Assembly: GCA_944989445.1 (NCBI GenBank)
Contig: CALYLW010000013.1
Coordinates: 964,566-1,028,565, forward strand
Direction: 5' to 3'
DNA from: Ampullaceana balthica
Lineage: Eukaryota > Mollusca > Gastropoda > Lymnaeidae
DNA: 64,000 nucleotides
Shown here: one piece after another, positions 13,101 to 28,100 of the stretch
Layout: every line of letters starts with the position of its first letter
Numbering within the stretch: the stretch's first letter is position 1
The notes under the pieces: model-generated
Seen by the model: only the letters and a program-made list of their open reading frames with translations
The model's database searches: none
What the model was told of the DNA's origin: nothing
Position numbers and translations under genes: made by a program

Positions 13101-16100
13101 ATGACGGTCTCACTGACGTCATACAGGGTCGATAAACCAGCGGCATAGTCTTATATTGATTTCTCTTCATTTTGAGGAACGAGGTGGATTTTTTAAGGGA
13201 TTTTTGTGGCGGGGGCACAAGAACTATTAAAATCAGAGGCTACTTTACTGTAAGGTAATATAGTGTAACCACACACTGTACTGCTGAAACGGAATGTATG
13301 CATCCATACGGTACTGAGATGTTTCAATTTTTCGGGTCAAGACGAAACTTTCACTTAAGCAAATTGCTAACCAAATAAAGAAAAAAAATTAATTTTAATA
13401 ACTCCAAAAAACATTAGATTTTGTGGAATGGAGATTGTTGCCATCGAGCCTGCATTGGATCAGTTCTACTTTAAACTACTGAATCTTTCAACCTGTATTA
13501 TGAAATTAGAGTTGGGACTGAATCCACCACCACCCCACCCATTTCCGAACAGGCCCTTGGTGTTATTGATTTAGCTGCAGTAGTTACGGCACTTTTCCCC
13601 ACTGGCCGACGTGAATGGTGGCCAAAAGAGAAGGGGTTGGAGTTTTTACTACTGATTTCTTGTTTACATCTTTACCATCTTGACTCTTGTTACAAGCAGA
13701 CGTACATCTTTGCCATCTTGTCACAAGCAGACTTACATCTTTTTCAAGCAGATCTTGTGACAAGCAGACTTACATCTTTGCCATTCTGTTAAAAGCAGAC
13801 TTACATCTTTGAATTCTTTGCCATCTTGTTACAAGCAGACTTATATCTTTGCCATCTTGTTACAAGCAGACTTATATCTTTGCCATCTTGTTACAAGCAG
13901 ACTTATATCTTTGCCATCTTGTTACAAGCAGACTTACGGTACATAGACCCCATGTTATTATTAGCGAGATCACAACTCCCAAATATTACAAGTATGTTTA
14001 CTAATACCTTCAGAAACGTCAGTGACAGATTTCTCATTTATATATGCTGTGACTGTGAGTAATTTAATGTGGCCGTGTATTTAAATCTGACCAGTAACAT
14101 AATAGACAAGACTTAGCCCTTGAGGCAGAATTTATCAAATCCCAGAAGTCTTCTGGCCAACTTCGTGTAGTTACAGGTGTGTATGTGTGTGAACTTCCTC
14201 TGTGCGCCCAAGTGTAGGAGGGTGTTTGATTATTGATATTGTTGTAGTAAGTAAGTAGAAAGAATCACCGGAGTCGATTGTTTCCGCTTTTATTCTCTCA
14301 TATGCCACCGTGGATCCAAACAGGAAGTGCACGTCTTGTTTGGATTTCTTTCTGGTCAGAGTTAAAAATGGTTTGATGCTAGTGTACTCACAAATTCGAA
14401 TTGCTGTTTGATTTCCGTGACCTTGTTACAAATGGCCCAACTACATCGGATGAATTCAATCATCGTGCGGCCCGACTTACGCCCTACTATGCCCTAGTTT
14501 TTCTGGCCGCTGCCTGTGACTGGGTTTAATTTGGTCTTATTTTGTCGAAAGCATTCACAGTGTGAGTGTCAGTGTTTCACACTACCAGGACAATAATTTA
14601 AGTTTGGCGAGTGTTAGCACTAGGAGTTATTTATTATTGAACTTTATACTGATACTTTATTGATCATGGCTGTAATTTTTCTTGATGACTTCAACATCAA
14701 TGAAATAAGTAATTAGAAGTATATAGACAATATAGTATATTTAATGAAGTATTAATTTTTCTTGATTTTATTAACAGTAAGTTCAGTAACTAGTAACAAA
14801 GCCCGCCCAAGGACGGGAATAAGTGTAGGGTGACCTGTGCAGTTCATGAACGGCTATGTTTTGGTAGTTGTTATGCTGAAGCGTTCGCAAAACAAGGGAT
14901 GTGGGCAGCAACAAAAACAAAACAGCAAAACAACAACAACAAAACAACTACAGCAACAACAAAACAACTACAGCAACAACAACAATAACAGCAACAAAAA
15001 ACAAACAACACTTAAAACTCTTGCCACTACCCCCGAGGACCATCAAGGAAAAAGCAATTAACAGAATTGTCATTGGAATAAGCGGCAGGCATAGTGGGAA
15101 CAACATAATGAATTATGACCAAAAAACTGCACCAAAAATAACTCGTTTTGAACCTCCGCGTAATATCTAAACTTTTCTCCGCTAGTGATTGGCTGTAGGA
15201 GTCATATGTGTTTGAGGGACCAATCGCTATAGATGACGGGACAGAAAGGACAGAAACTTGCCTTTTATTATATAGGATATGTAGGACTTAAATTTCAGGC
15301 ATGACAGTGCGATTTTAATTAATGATGTGGCTATTCAGACCTGGTGTTACAGGCCAGATTAAACCCCTGACTAGAATATACCCGGGTATAATCTGGCCTA
15401 GGCTAGGCTTTACCCCGGGGGTTAAACTGGCCTAGGCCAGAATATACCATGTAAGAGGTGGAGTTAAGAAAAGTGGATAATATTTTGACATTTATGAATT
15501 TTAAAAATTGCACTTGTAGTGGTCTTATTAAATAAAGAGTCCTGGAATACTGCTTGTTGTTTTTTTAACCTGATAATTTTTTTGTATGGATAACTTGTAA
15601 ATAGGGTATGAGTGAGCCTAACAGGATGTAACAAAACAGTGAACGTTTCGGCAAAGAGCCTAACTTAACGAACAAATAGTACACAAATAAAACGAATACA
15701 ACGAAATAAAAAATAAAAACTTAGCTGCGGTGAAATCCAAAGAGACTTCTGGACTCTTTGGATTTACAAGTTATCCATCTATTACTCTATAAGCCTGATT
15801 GCAGTCTCACCCATGTTTTGTTCACTAATTATTTTTTTTAATTTCAACAGAGGATGGATATATTTTTTTTTAAATCATGGTTACAATCTTTTTGTTTTCC
15901 TACTTGATTCTCAGCATTGTATCAATCTTGAACAATTGATTCCTTTAATTTCATTAAAATGTCTTTCTTGATATTTTCTAAATTCCCTGGAAATAACTTT
16001 TAATTTAAGTTTAGATGTAGCAAACCTATTTAAATTATACTTGAAGTTTATTATGTTAAATGTATAATAATGGCTCCATTAACCATGACATAAATAATTT

Positions 16101-19100
16101 TTATTACATTTTTTTTATTTTCAGCAAACTTCGCAGGGTCTTGGTTTTGGTATTGAAGAAGACAACAAAAATGGTCGAAATGGCATTTATGTGAAGAGCA
16201 TCACACAAGGCGGTATCGCTGACAAGGTTAGATCAATTCCTTCTTTTATCTGACCAATGTTAACTGAAAACATGGCAGAGAGAAGTTCATTTTGTTAAGA
16301 TTTTCATGGTTTTTAACAATTCCGCAGCCCAGAAATTTTTTGAAGATTTAACCAAAAAGTCAATATCCTTTTTTTTTCTATGCTTTGATTTGTTATAATT
16401 AGGTGAGTTGTTTTTTCTCTCTTGAGATTACAAAAATAAATATATATTACTAATTATTTTAATTGTTTTAATGGTCTTTTGTTATTTTCACGAAAGTTTT
16501 AAAAAATTTCACTTTTGAATTCAGATTTAAATTTGTTTTCAAATTCTACAACAGGATCAACAGCTGGAAGTAGGAGATGAAATTCTTGAAGTAGGAGACA
16601 AATCGCTAGCTGGATGTCACTATGAAAAGGTGAATTAAGTCAATAAATCTCATGTCAAGCTTTGGATATACTTAGCTTATATAATAGTTGGTCGTATTTT
16701 AACCTGAAAGTTTGGCCTTTAATAAGTAGGCTTGTCAGTGTTAGACATGTGACACTAATCTGATCTCTCTTTCAGGCCATAGATACTCTCCGTTCGGCTC
16801 AAGGCTCTGTGCGCCTGAAAGTCCGTAAAGCCAAGCAGGGCAATAATCTGGCCAGTATTGGCGGCACAGGTCATTCTCAGGGCAAGATGCAGTTGCTCAA
16901 CACTCTAGGTGAGGAACTAAGTCTAACTGATCTATTGTAATTAGAGGACTTAGACTAGGTGGCCAAAACTGAATTGTTTGTTTAATTTGTTGTTAGCACC
17001 AGATGCATTGTACCATTGCACAGATCATTGTACCATTGCACAGATCATTGTACCATTGCACAGATCATTACCAACCAGATACACACAAGAACACATTCTG
17101 CTCTAGCTAAAGAAATATGTTAAGGACTACTTTGGTGCTTAGTATTTTGAAAATATTTATTGGAAGTAAAAAACATTATCACATCCCTTTTAACTCATGG
17201 CTTTCAAAGAGAGAGTTAAAATACTCACATTACCATTGTGAGTTTGTTGATGTGAGATGATCTAGAACTGTATTTGTAAAATAGTTTGCCAGTATTTATA
17301 CTTGCCACACGACCAAACAAAAAATTCCTGATTGGATTTTCTACCTTCATCAGAATATCAGATATAAATTGACGAGGTCATCTTTGGACACAGTCATTTT
17401 TTGTTAATTTTTAGTCATCCTTAAATTAAGTAAACAGAAATGGTGGGGAATTTTCATATGTTAGCTTGTTTCAATTCTACTGGACACAGGTGAATCAACA
17501 ACTGACCCAGGAGAGTCAGAAGACAACCCAGACCCAAGGACGTGTCCAATCGTTGTTGGTAAACGCACATTCATTGAGATAGAGAAGGGCAAGACTGGAT
17601 TGGGTCTCAGCATTGTTGGAGGTTCAGATACACTCTTGGTAGGTACTTCCTGTGTTATGGTGGGTACTTCCTGTGTGTTGGTGGGCACTTCCTGTGTGTT
17701 GGTGGGCACTTCCTGTGTGTTGGTGGGCACTTCCTGTGTGTTGGTGGGCACTTCCTGTGTGTTGGTGGGCACTTCCTGTGTGTTGGTGGGTATTTCCTGT
17801 GTGTTGGTGGGCACTTCCTGTGTGTTGGTGGGCACTTCCTGTGTGTTGGTGGGCACTTCCTGTGTGTTGGTGGGCACTTCCTGTGTGTTGGTGGGCACTT
17901 CCTGTCTGTTGGTGGGCACTTCCTGTCTGTTGGTGGGCACTTCCTGTCTGTTGGTGGGCACTTCCTGTGTTTTGGTGGGCACTTCCTGTGTTTTGGTGGG
18001 CACTTCCTGTCTGTTGGTAGGCACTTCCTGTCTGTTGGTGGGCACTTTCTGTCTGTTGGTGGGCACTTCCTGTCTGTTGGTGGGCACTTCCTGTCTGTTG
18101 GTGGGCACTTCCTGTCTGTTGGTGGGCACTTCCTGTCTGTTGGTGGGCACTTCCTGTCTGTTGGTGGGCACTTCCTGTCTGTTGGTGGGCACTTCCTGTG
18201 TGTTGGTGGGCACTTCCTGTGTGTTGGTGGGCACTTCCTGTGTGTTGGTGGGCACTTCCTGTGTGTTGGTGGGTATTTCCTGTGTGTTGGTGGGCACTTC
18301 CTGTGTGTTGGTGGGCACTTCCTGTGTGTTGGTGGGCACTTCCTGTCTGTTGGTGGGCACTTCCTGTCTGTTGGTGGGCACTTCCTGTGTGTTGGTGGGC
18401 ACTTCCTGTGTGTTGGTGGGCACTTCCTGTGTGTTATTATGTTTTTCTTGTCAATGGGTATTTTATGTTATGTACGTAAAGTTCATCATTGTTATGCTTT
18501 TACTGTTGATCATTGTTAATTGTACTTCTTGCTATTATATACTTTTTGTTCAATAGACCTTGGATATTTTTTTAATAAAAGTGTAATCATGGCAAATGCT
18601 TTCATCAAAAATTGTTCAAACCATATTTGGTTACAATTTAAACAGACTTTTAATCCTGATAAAAGACATAATTCTCGACATTGTTGTGATTTATTTTGTA
18701 CCAAAATGGAATGAGTTGCTGATGATCTAAAGATATTGTAACAGGTCAGATACGTTCATCAAACTGACGGCTACAGCTTTAATTATTAAACTTGATCAAA
18801 ATGTAGTACTGAGTAATTTGTTCAAGCTCATTTCTGAAGATATCTAACACAGTGAGCCAATCTGAAGATATCTAACACAGTGAGCCAATCTGAAGATATC
18901 TAACACAGTGAGCCAATCTGAAGATATCTAACACAGTGAGCCAATCTGAAGATATCTAACACAGTGAGCCAAGGTTAAGACTTATCATTGTTTGTTTCAG
19001 GGAGCTATCATAATCCACGAAGTCTATGAAGATGGCGCTGCTGCAAGAGATGGAAGACTATGGGCTGGAGACCAAATTCTTGAAGTAAGGAACAATCACT

Positions 19101-22100
19101 TGATATCGGCAACACTGTTGTGTCAAACCATCATTTCATGAGAAACTCTATAACTGTAACCACAATGCACTATAAATGAAATAAAAACTTTGAGAGGAAA
19201 TCTGTCTTTAACATTGCAGGTCAATGGGGAAGATCTGACAGACGCCACTCACAATCGGGCCCTCCAAGTTCTCCGCCAGACTCCGCCCATCGTTCAGATT
19301 GCTGTATACAGAGATGAGGGCCAAGTGAGAGAAGAAGACATCTTGGATGTGTTCTCTGTGGAGTTGAACAAGCGCCCAGGCAAGGGGCTTGGTCTCAGCA
19401 TTGTGGGCAAAAAGACTGACGTGGGCATTTACATTTCTGATATAGTGAGTCATTCTACTAGGGGCCATCTCAATCTTATCCAGTGGGAAAGGTTTTATAT
19501 CTGTTGGCCTACTTATATCAGTTTAAGCATACCTAAAGTCCAATGCACTTCACAATACTCAATTAATATTATACATAACTTATTATAGAATAATTCAGTT
19601 TTAGGAGCTAATGTGTAATTAGACAGATAGATATTGACTAAAAATTAAACAAAAAGGATTGACCAACACTTGGTTTGAGCAAGTATATCGCTAGAATAGA
19701 TAGAAATTAAAAGTTCTGTGCTTCAGAGATATGATCTTTCCTTGCCCCTTGTCCTTAGTGTCGGTCAATGTAAGATGATAAATGCACAATATTCCATGAT
19801 AAGTTACATTATAGTCAATCTCCATGACATGTTAAATTAAAATATCACGTCTTCATGTCAAGCTCTATGACAAGTTTTATTCATCTCTTAGGTGAAGGGA
19901 GGTGTTGCTGAAGCAGACGGTCGACTGATGCAAGGTGACCAGATTTTGGCAGTCAACGGGGAAGATATGAGGCATGCCACACAGGAATATGCAGCTGCTG
20001 TATTAAAGGTTAGAGAGTGCATTCATCAGACAAGTTTTCATGTCTCTGATTAATTCTTGTCCCAAATATATTAACATATTTTTTAAAATTGTCTTTACCT
20101 ATTTTTTAACTTTTCATCATTTTAAAAGATTTAAATCGTGTTTAAAGAATTTGCTGTTTGTTACGAGTCACTAGACTGTCAAAACTTTTATTTTTGCCAT
20201 GGATTGAATGACCGCTGTCCTGTCAAGATGACATTGTGTTTATCTTTATTGCACAAATCTTGTTGACAGACTTTGATGGGGAAAGTTAACCTGACAGTTG
20301 GCAGGCTCAAAGCTGGCTCCAAGGCTTCATCAAGGAAAAATTCAAATCATGGAACCTCACTGAAGAAATCAGACTCCTCAGCTAGCAATAAATCAAAGGG
20401 CAGACATTCCAAGAGTAAGAATTAGTTTGTACTAAATATTCAACTATTTTAATGCAAATTGAAAGAATAAAGATTTATTAGTTAAGGTCTCCATTGAAAT
20501 AAATCTTATCCAACTTGTACCTTTAAACATACAGCGGGCCCCACTGTATTGGGGGGGGCCACTGTACTTGATTGATGACATGTGGACACTGACTTCTCAA
20601 ATACTGTGCTGTAATCTATTGGCTTTTCAAAAAAATATTTTGAGTGTTTTTGGTACCTACGAGTTGTCCACCTTTACTCTGATTAGAAATCAGGTTTTAT
20701 AAGGATACCAGGCAGTTGGTGCCCTTTATTTCACTTTGAGGAGACCAACAAAAACTGACTCCCTGTTGGTGGTCTACACCTCTTTGTTTTATAGGACATA
20801 TCATCACATGTATTTGTTGTTTTATAGGACATGTCATCACATGTATTTGATTGTTGATAGCAACATTGAGAGTACTTTCTCACTCCTCAATATACTGGTT
20901 GGTACTGGCTGGTACTGGTTGGTACTGGCTGGTACTGGTTGGTACTGGCTGGTACTGGTTGGTACTGGCTGGTACTGGTTGGTACTGGATGGTACTGGTT
21001 GGTACTGGCTGGTACTGGTTGGTACTGCTTCCATGTAACACAAACATCTTCATATTATTCACATCCATCTATTATTTTCCTCATGTTTCATTCTGATATC
21101 ATTTTATTGAACTGAGTAATCAAGTTTTTAATGCTAGAATAACTTTGATGGTTGTGATATACAAGTTGACTAAATAACAAGTTCCATTAGCTACCTAATA
21201 TTGGGACATGCGAGGAGGGTTGACTCCCTTAGTAAAAAAAATTTTGTGTCATCCTCCCCTTCCCAAGTATATTCTGTTCATGGCTATAGTAACACACTGA
21301 AAGATTCCTTTCTTTGTAGTTTACTTGAATTCTTGTATCGAAGCATAGCTATCTCAAATAATTATTGTTTATCTTTTAATACTTTGAGGAAAAGGAATTT
21401 ACCACCATTCTTGTCAAAGATGATTGGCTAAAATCTTATTAAAAGAGTGTATTACGTGTCATTGGTTTATTGCATGATTCAACATATGTTGACTTTGGCC
21501 CAAGGCTTTGAGTTTGTTCCCCCATACTCACACCATTTTACCCTTTGTCACATCTCTGTGTGTTCCCTTGTTATCATTCCTGAATCATTTATATTTTCAT
21601 TTGTATAAAGGGAGAAATTTTGGCTTATATTCAATGATGATGCAATGAAATGAAAGTTTGATCCCTCCTTGCATGTCTTATTTATATTTTTGCTTCCCCA
21701 TTTAATCATGTCTATCATCATATTATCACATCATTTTTGTCAAATCTAAACTACAAAAATGGGATGTTCATGATTGCACTTACTATTATGGTTTAGTTGT
21801 CCTGCTTGGGCTAGGACTAGAATTGTACACAAGTTCACAGGCTTAGACTAGAAATGTAAATTGTCTTAGCTAAGACCTAAAAGAAATGATGACAATGTTC
21901 ACCAGATTAAGACTAAAATGTAGGCAATATCAACCTAAAATGTGCAGTGTAGTTTATTCTTTATACACCAGCATAATCTAAAGTAGAACTATAGAAAATG
22001 TCAATCAATTTTGACCTGCAAGACTAGAAATATAGACAAATGTTCATGAAAATTAGGTCAAGATTGAGTCAACAGTAGTAGGTGGACAGTCTATGTCAGC

Positions 22101-25100
22101 AGTCTTTCATCATGATTCCTGTATTATTTTCTCCTCTCACAGGTATACCATCCTCCAAAAGTTACTAAAATCCTCTGGCATTTCTTAGAGTTGTTACACA
22201 TATCTTTCAGGGACTAAATTTAGAAACATATTTTGGTTTTAGAAAGACATTACACTTGTTTTTAGGGAATGAATAGTTTCCCCTTGTAGCACAGTTATGG
22301 GCCTTCATTTTGAACTCTGTAAATTTACAGATGACTTTCTTAGTTCAACTTATGAACAAAACATTAGCCTCTCATGTTCAATGCTAACTCATTTCAAACA
22401 AAATTTCTGATGTTAAAAATCTCAGCCGTGTGAGTTGTAAATTAAGTTTCAACTGCCAATATTCACCCTGAAGGGCTGCATTAATGATAAGGTCTAAAGA
22501 TATCAAATTAACTTTGTCAAATATAATATCCTGACTGTCATCATTTTATTTTTTAAATATACGATACGATAAAATGTTCACTTGATTTGTCCATATATTT
22601 TATTCTAATTAATCTTCATGCCATAATTGTATCACTGATACTTGTGCTAATATGGACCATATTATTATGATATGAGAAAATCTGATATTAGATATGTAAT
22701 AAAAGGATTGTTCAACATTCACCAAGCTTTTAAATATGTTAATTTTAATGAAACCTCCATGGATCTGTTCTGTCTCTTGTGTGGCCGTTGTATGCTGGAA
22801 ATCTGGGACTTGATTGTAATGTATCTCTTAGAGTGTAATTGTGTAGTACTTAGCAAAAGAACAATGACATAACTTACTCTCAGAAATGGCCAGAGTGATT
22901 GAAATAACATTTTAAAACCCTCACGAGGTTGGTTGACAAAACTTTTCCATCATTTTTGCCCAATTCATGTATGTGTAGGTTTTGCCTTGCATATTTGTGT
23001 TTGAAGTAGAAAACTCTGTTTTTATGATTTCTCTATGAATGTATTCATTTTGGGTTTTTTTATCAACCAAGGCATGGATAATTTTATTGTTTTATCTTAA
23101 AATTATGTCAGTATTAGAGCAATTTTGATGAAGTTGTGGCATGAGCAAATTATCTCTCACACTTAAATTCTTTTGGTTCTCTCTGCACTTGAAGGTTTAT
23201 TTCCCTTTAGTTGACACTCAACATAGAAAATTCATTGAACTTTAATAATAGTTACGTTTGCTTGTTCTGTTTTTGTGTTTCTTATTTTCATGATTGATTA
23301 TTTAAGTGTCATTGAAATATTTCAGCATATCATATTTTCTTGTTGATTGATTTGTGGAGCAACATTTGACCTGACCATCAAGGTGCATGATCTGTGTATG
23401 TTGACATTAAGAAAAAAGTTAACATGTTTATGTCAACATCCTCACCATTGTCTAGATATGCCATGCATGCAGCTAACATTTGAATTTTGACACCACTTGT
23501 AAAACTTTGAAAGATGACTAGAAATTAACTGTTAGTTTTAGACTCTAAAATACTTTCACCTTAATACTCCCAGCTGAAAGTAACATTAGCTACCATTACA
23601 TTAGTTACAGTTACATTAGTAACCATTACATTAGCTACCATTACATTAGTTACCATTACATTAGTAACCATTACATTAGTAACCATTACATTAGTTACCA
23701 TTACATTAGTTACCATTACATTAGCTACCATTACATTAGTTACCGTTACATTAGTAACCGTTACATTAACTACCATTACATTTGCTACCATTACATTAGC
23801 TACCAATACATTAGCTACCATTACATTAGCTACCAATACATTAGTTACCCTTAGTTAGAATTTTTATTTTAAAATGTCCAGTCATTTTAAGGTTTGGTGT
23901 TTTGACCAAGAATAATGAGGTGATCTGAGCTCACTTACTTCTCTAACTTACTAAAGCTGCCATCTTGTGATCAGTTGTTGACATGAATCAAATGGAATTA
24001 AACTCATCATTAGCTGCCTAAAGTTATCAATGTGACGCCAGTTTGGTCCATAGAATTAGTGCCATCAGTTTGTTATAGGATGGTGGTTGCATGTTATTCA
24101 TGTTAGTGTAGATAACGTCAGCCATTAAATGCTTGCATGCTGTGGCCTGGCTGTTTGGTTCAGAGATTAAAGGTGCCCTCCCAAGCTGTTTGGTTCAGAG
24201 ATTAAAGGTGCCCTCCCAAGCTGTTTGGTTCAGAGATTAAAGGTGCCCTCCCAAGCTGTTTGGTTCAGAGATTAAAGGTGCCCTCCCAAGCTGTTTGGTT
24301 CAGAGTTTAAAGGTGCCTTCCCAAGCTTTGTTAGCAGTTGTAGAATTTGGAAGCAGTTTATTCCCCTTGGAAATCTCAACCCATACTAGTCTTAAACTGA
24401 AATGAATGATCTGGTTGGACATGATGATCGAGTCAAATATAGATCACCTTGCTAGCCGACATTCACCATCATTGATGCTGTTACTCCTGTGACATCAACA
24501 AAAGTATTGGCACACAAGATTTATTATTATTGAAAACAAATCAACTAGGATAGGCAGTCCCTCTCATTGCTTTTAAAGTAATTTTTTTTATTCATAGTTT
24601 TACCACTATTTGACCAGATTTCTAGAAATTTCTCCAGTTTTCCTTTTAACATAAAAAAGAAATAAATAGTGAATATTAGAAGAAATATTTTAATAACAGT
24701 AATCAGTTACAAGGACAAGTTTTGGGGCTTTAGTTCAGTGATCACCTACCAGAGCCTTATATTTCTCTTTTTAATTAATATATTTAGCTTGATATTCCCA
24801 AAATATTATCTTGCAAGAATCAGATATTTATAAAAATGACCTCATTCAAAAAGGGAGTTAAACCCCCAGCTTGCAGCATTTCCTGGAAACAAAAATTATT
24901 TTACACACCAGTATATTGGGTTATTCACCCTTTCTCCTACTACCCAGTTTTAATATATCTTATTGACTATGAAACTTGGACTTGCAAAATTTGTGATTTC
25001 AAAAATTATTGCTTTGAGACACATTGTGACTGGGGAGGGGGAATACTATGCGGTCTTAAGTTTTTCATTTTTAAGTATTACCCTTTTTGGGGGCGAACCA

Positions 25101-28100
25101 CAATCATTAACATGATTTTGTCACTGATAACTAATGATCCGCTTTAAAAATTAGATGAATGTATAGATAACACGAACACATTGAATATATTTGCTTTATG
25201 TCTGTATTAGTCAGTATTGATGAACACTTTGACTGGCTAATATAAATAAAATTTCTAGATTGGTTTTCATGTAGAGTTTTTTGAATATATGCTTGATAAC
25301 TTTATTATTGTTTTGCATTGACTCAACTTAGGACTGTTTTCTGTCAGGAAAATTAGAAAAGTAAATATGATTTAATTTTCTCATATACAAATCTACACTA
25401 ACTTTTAGAGCTGCTTATAAACATGTTTATCAAACTAAATATTCCAACTTGACGAGGAATGTTGCATAGTTAATGTGTTAAGTTTTTGGGGTTTATTTAT
25501 TAAAGACTTTGTTTGAAGAATACCTTCTAATCCATGTCTTCCTTTGCTGCAGGTCCCAGTGAAGAACCTAATCATCTTAGAGTTGTTGAGCTGGAGCAAG
25601 ATGCCTCTGGATCTTTGGGCATAAGTGTTGCTGGAGGTCTCAACAGTCCTATAGGAGATGCCCCAGTTATCATTGCTTCACTGAACCCCACAGGGCCGGC
25701 AGCCATTTCTGGAAAGTTGAGGGTTGGTACAGCACTTATTTTAAAACTTTCAGTCTCACTAGTCAATAAATTACCTAATCTTGTAACATGATAGATGAAG
25801 TCTTGTACTAGTAACATGAATGACATTATCTTGTAACATGATAGATGAAGTCTTGTACTAGTAACATGAATGACCTTATCTTGTAACATGATAGATGAAG
25901 TCTTGTACTAGTAACATGAATGACCTTATCTTGTAACATGATAGATGAAGTCTTGTACTAGTAACATAAATGACCTAATCTTGTAACATGATAGATGAAG
26001 TCTTGTACTAGTAACATGAATGACCTTATCTTGTAACATGATGTTGACCAGTGTGATGACCTTATGTTGACCAGTGTGATGACCTTATGTTGACCAGTGT
26101 GATGACCTTATGTTGACCACTGTGATGACCTTATGTTGACCAGTGTGATGACCTTATGTTGACCACTGTGATGACCTTATGTTGACCAGTGTGATAATCT
26201 TATCTTGTGTTGTTTGTTGACCAGGCAGGAGACAAGATCCTCACCATCAATGGTACATCAACTGAAGGCATGACACATGAACAAGTGATTAATGTCCTGA
26301 GAGCTGCTAAGAAAGTCACACTCCATGTTGTACAAGGTGAATACTCACTAGACCCAGACTGGGAAACTCTCTGGCCCAAAGGCCATGACAGTTCATAGGT
26401 CAAACTAACAAGGCTCACCATGAAAAGTTGTGATGCAGATTTTTAATTTATAAACTTTTTTGTATTGCGATAAACATCTCATGTATTATTTTTAAATCCT
26501 TTATATTAACTCGTGGTGTCTGTTTGTTTGAACCCTTGATTGCTTGCTTGCTTGATTGTAGGTCGCCAAAACTTTGGATCGATTTTTAACCCACTTCCTC
26601 GTAAGCTAGCGAGCTGAAATTTAGCAGGCAGTTTCGTGGCGATGATGAAAACTATGTATCAAAATTTCAAATCGATCGCATGTACTGTAATTAAATTATT
26701 GAATTTTTAGATTATTTTATTTATCTCTATGTATCATGTTATTTTTTGAGATAGAGTGTCGCGGTGCGTATTGTATTGAACAACCTTTCTGTCGCGCAAT
26801 AAAGTGCGTATTTTATTGACAACACTTTTTATAAACATATTCCTGATCGGTGCGCATTATATTAAACATGTTATACGACACAACTACAATTGTATATTTT
26901 TGGATGGTCTTGCGCTGCGTATTATTATGAACATTCTTTTAGTTACTTCTCCTACATAAAGGATTTATAGTCAAAAACTTGGTTTTTTACGGGTTTTTGT
27001 TATTTAAGTAATTGGGCTACTAATAAGCCAAGTGTTGATAGCTGCTCTACCAACTATTCCTCAAATAATTTCATCATCATTAACTCACACCTTTACAATT
27101 TAGGTGAAGCTGTTTCAATAACGGGTCAAAGGTCTCGGCAAGTCAGTGGAGATATGTCTGAAACAAATCTTAAAGATGTCAATATTGAGTTGGAAGATGA
27201 TGATGGGTAAGTTTTGTCTTTTATGGTGTGATCTTCTCCAATTCAAAACCAAAAGAAACCAAGGAGAGCAGATGTGACTGTTTCTTGTTATAGTAATAGC
27301 ACATCTCCTCTGTTTCTTGTTATAGTAATAGCACATCTCCTCTGTTTCTTGTTATAGTAATAGCACATCTCCTCTGTTTCTTGTTATAGTAATAGCACAT
27401 CTCCTCTGTTTCTTGTTATAGTAATAGCACATCTCCTCTGATTCTTGTTATAGTAATAGCACATCTCCTCTGTTTCTTGTTATAGTAATAGCACATCTCC
27501 TCTGTTTCTTGTTATAGTAATAGCACATCTCCTCTGTTTCTTGTTATAGTAATAGCACATCTCCTCTGTTTCTTGTTATAGTAATAGCACATCTCCTCTG
27601 TTTCTTGTTATAGTAATAGCACATCTCCTCTGTTTCTTGTTATAGTAATAGCACATCTCCTCTGTTTCTTGTTATAGTAATAGCACATCTCCTCTGTTTC
27701 TTGTTATAGTAATAGCACATCTCCTCTGTCTTTAAAATCTCATCATTTGATGGCAGCCAAATAATAATAATATATTTATAATTTTTATAGCGCTATATCC
27801 CAGCAAGGAGCCGGGCTCACAGCGCTTTACATGGAGATAATAACATACATATAATAATTTAAATAAAGTAATTCATTTAGTTTGATGGTTCTGTCATCAT
27901 GTAAGCTACCTCCACGTTATCTCCACATTACCTCCACGTCACCTCCACATTATCTCCACGTCACCTCCACGTTATCTCCACGTTACCTCCACATTACATC
28001 CACATTACCTCCACATTATCTCCACATTACATCCACATTATCTCCACATTATCTCAAGTTGTTGTTTTACCTCATTCAGTCAGCCACCTCAGTACAAGAC

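Noticed and set aside
12388..13218. [11 protein letters not shown] and [13 protein letters not shown] repeat proteins
   Set aside because: Both strands open across 39/45-bp units inside an MPDZ intron; no splice support.
24836..25147. 103-aa Cys/Trp-rich frame in MPDZ intron 11
   Set aside because: No splice sites in phase with the gene, no recognised domain, AT-driven composition.
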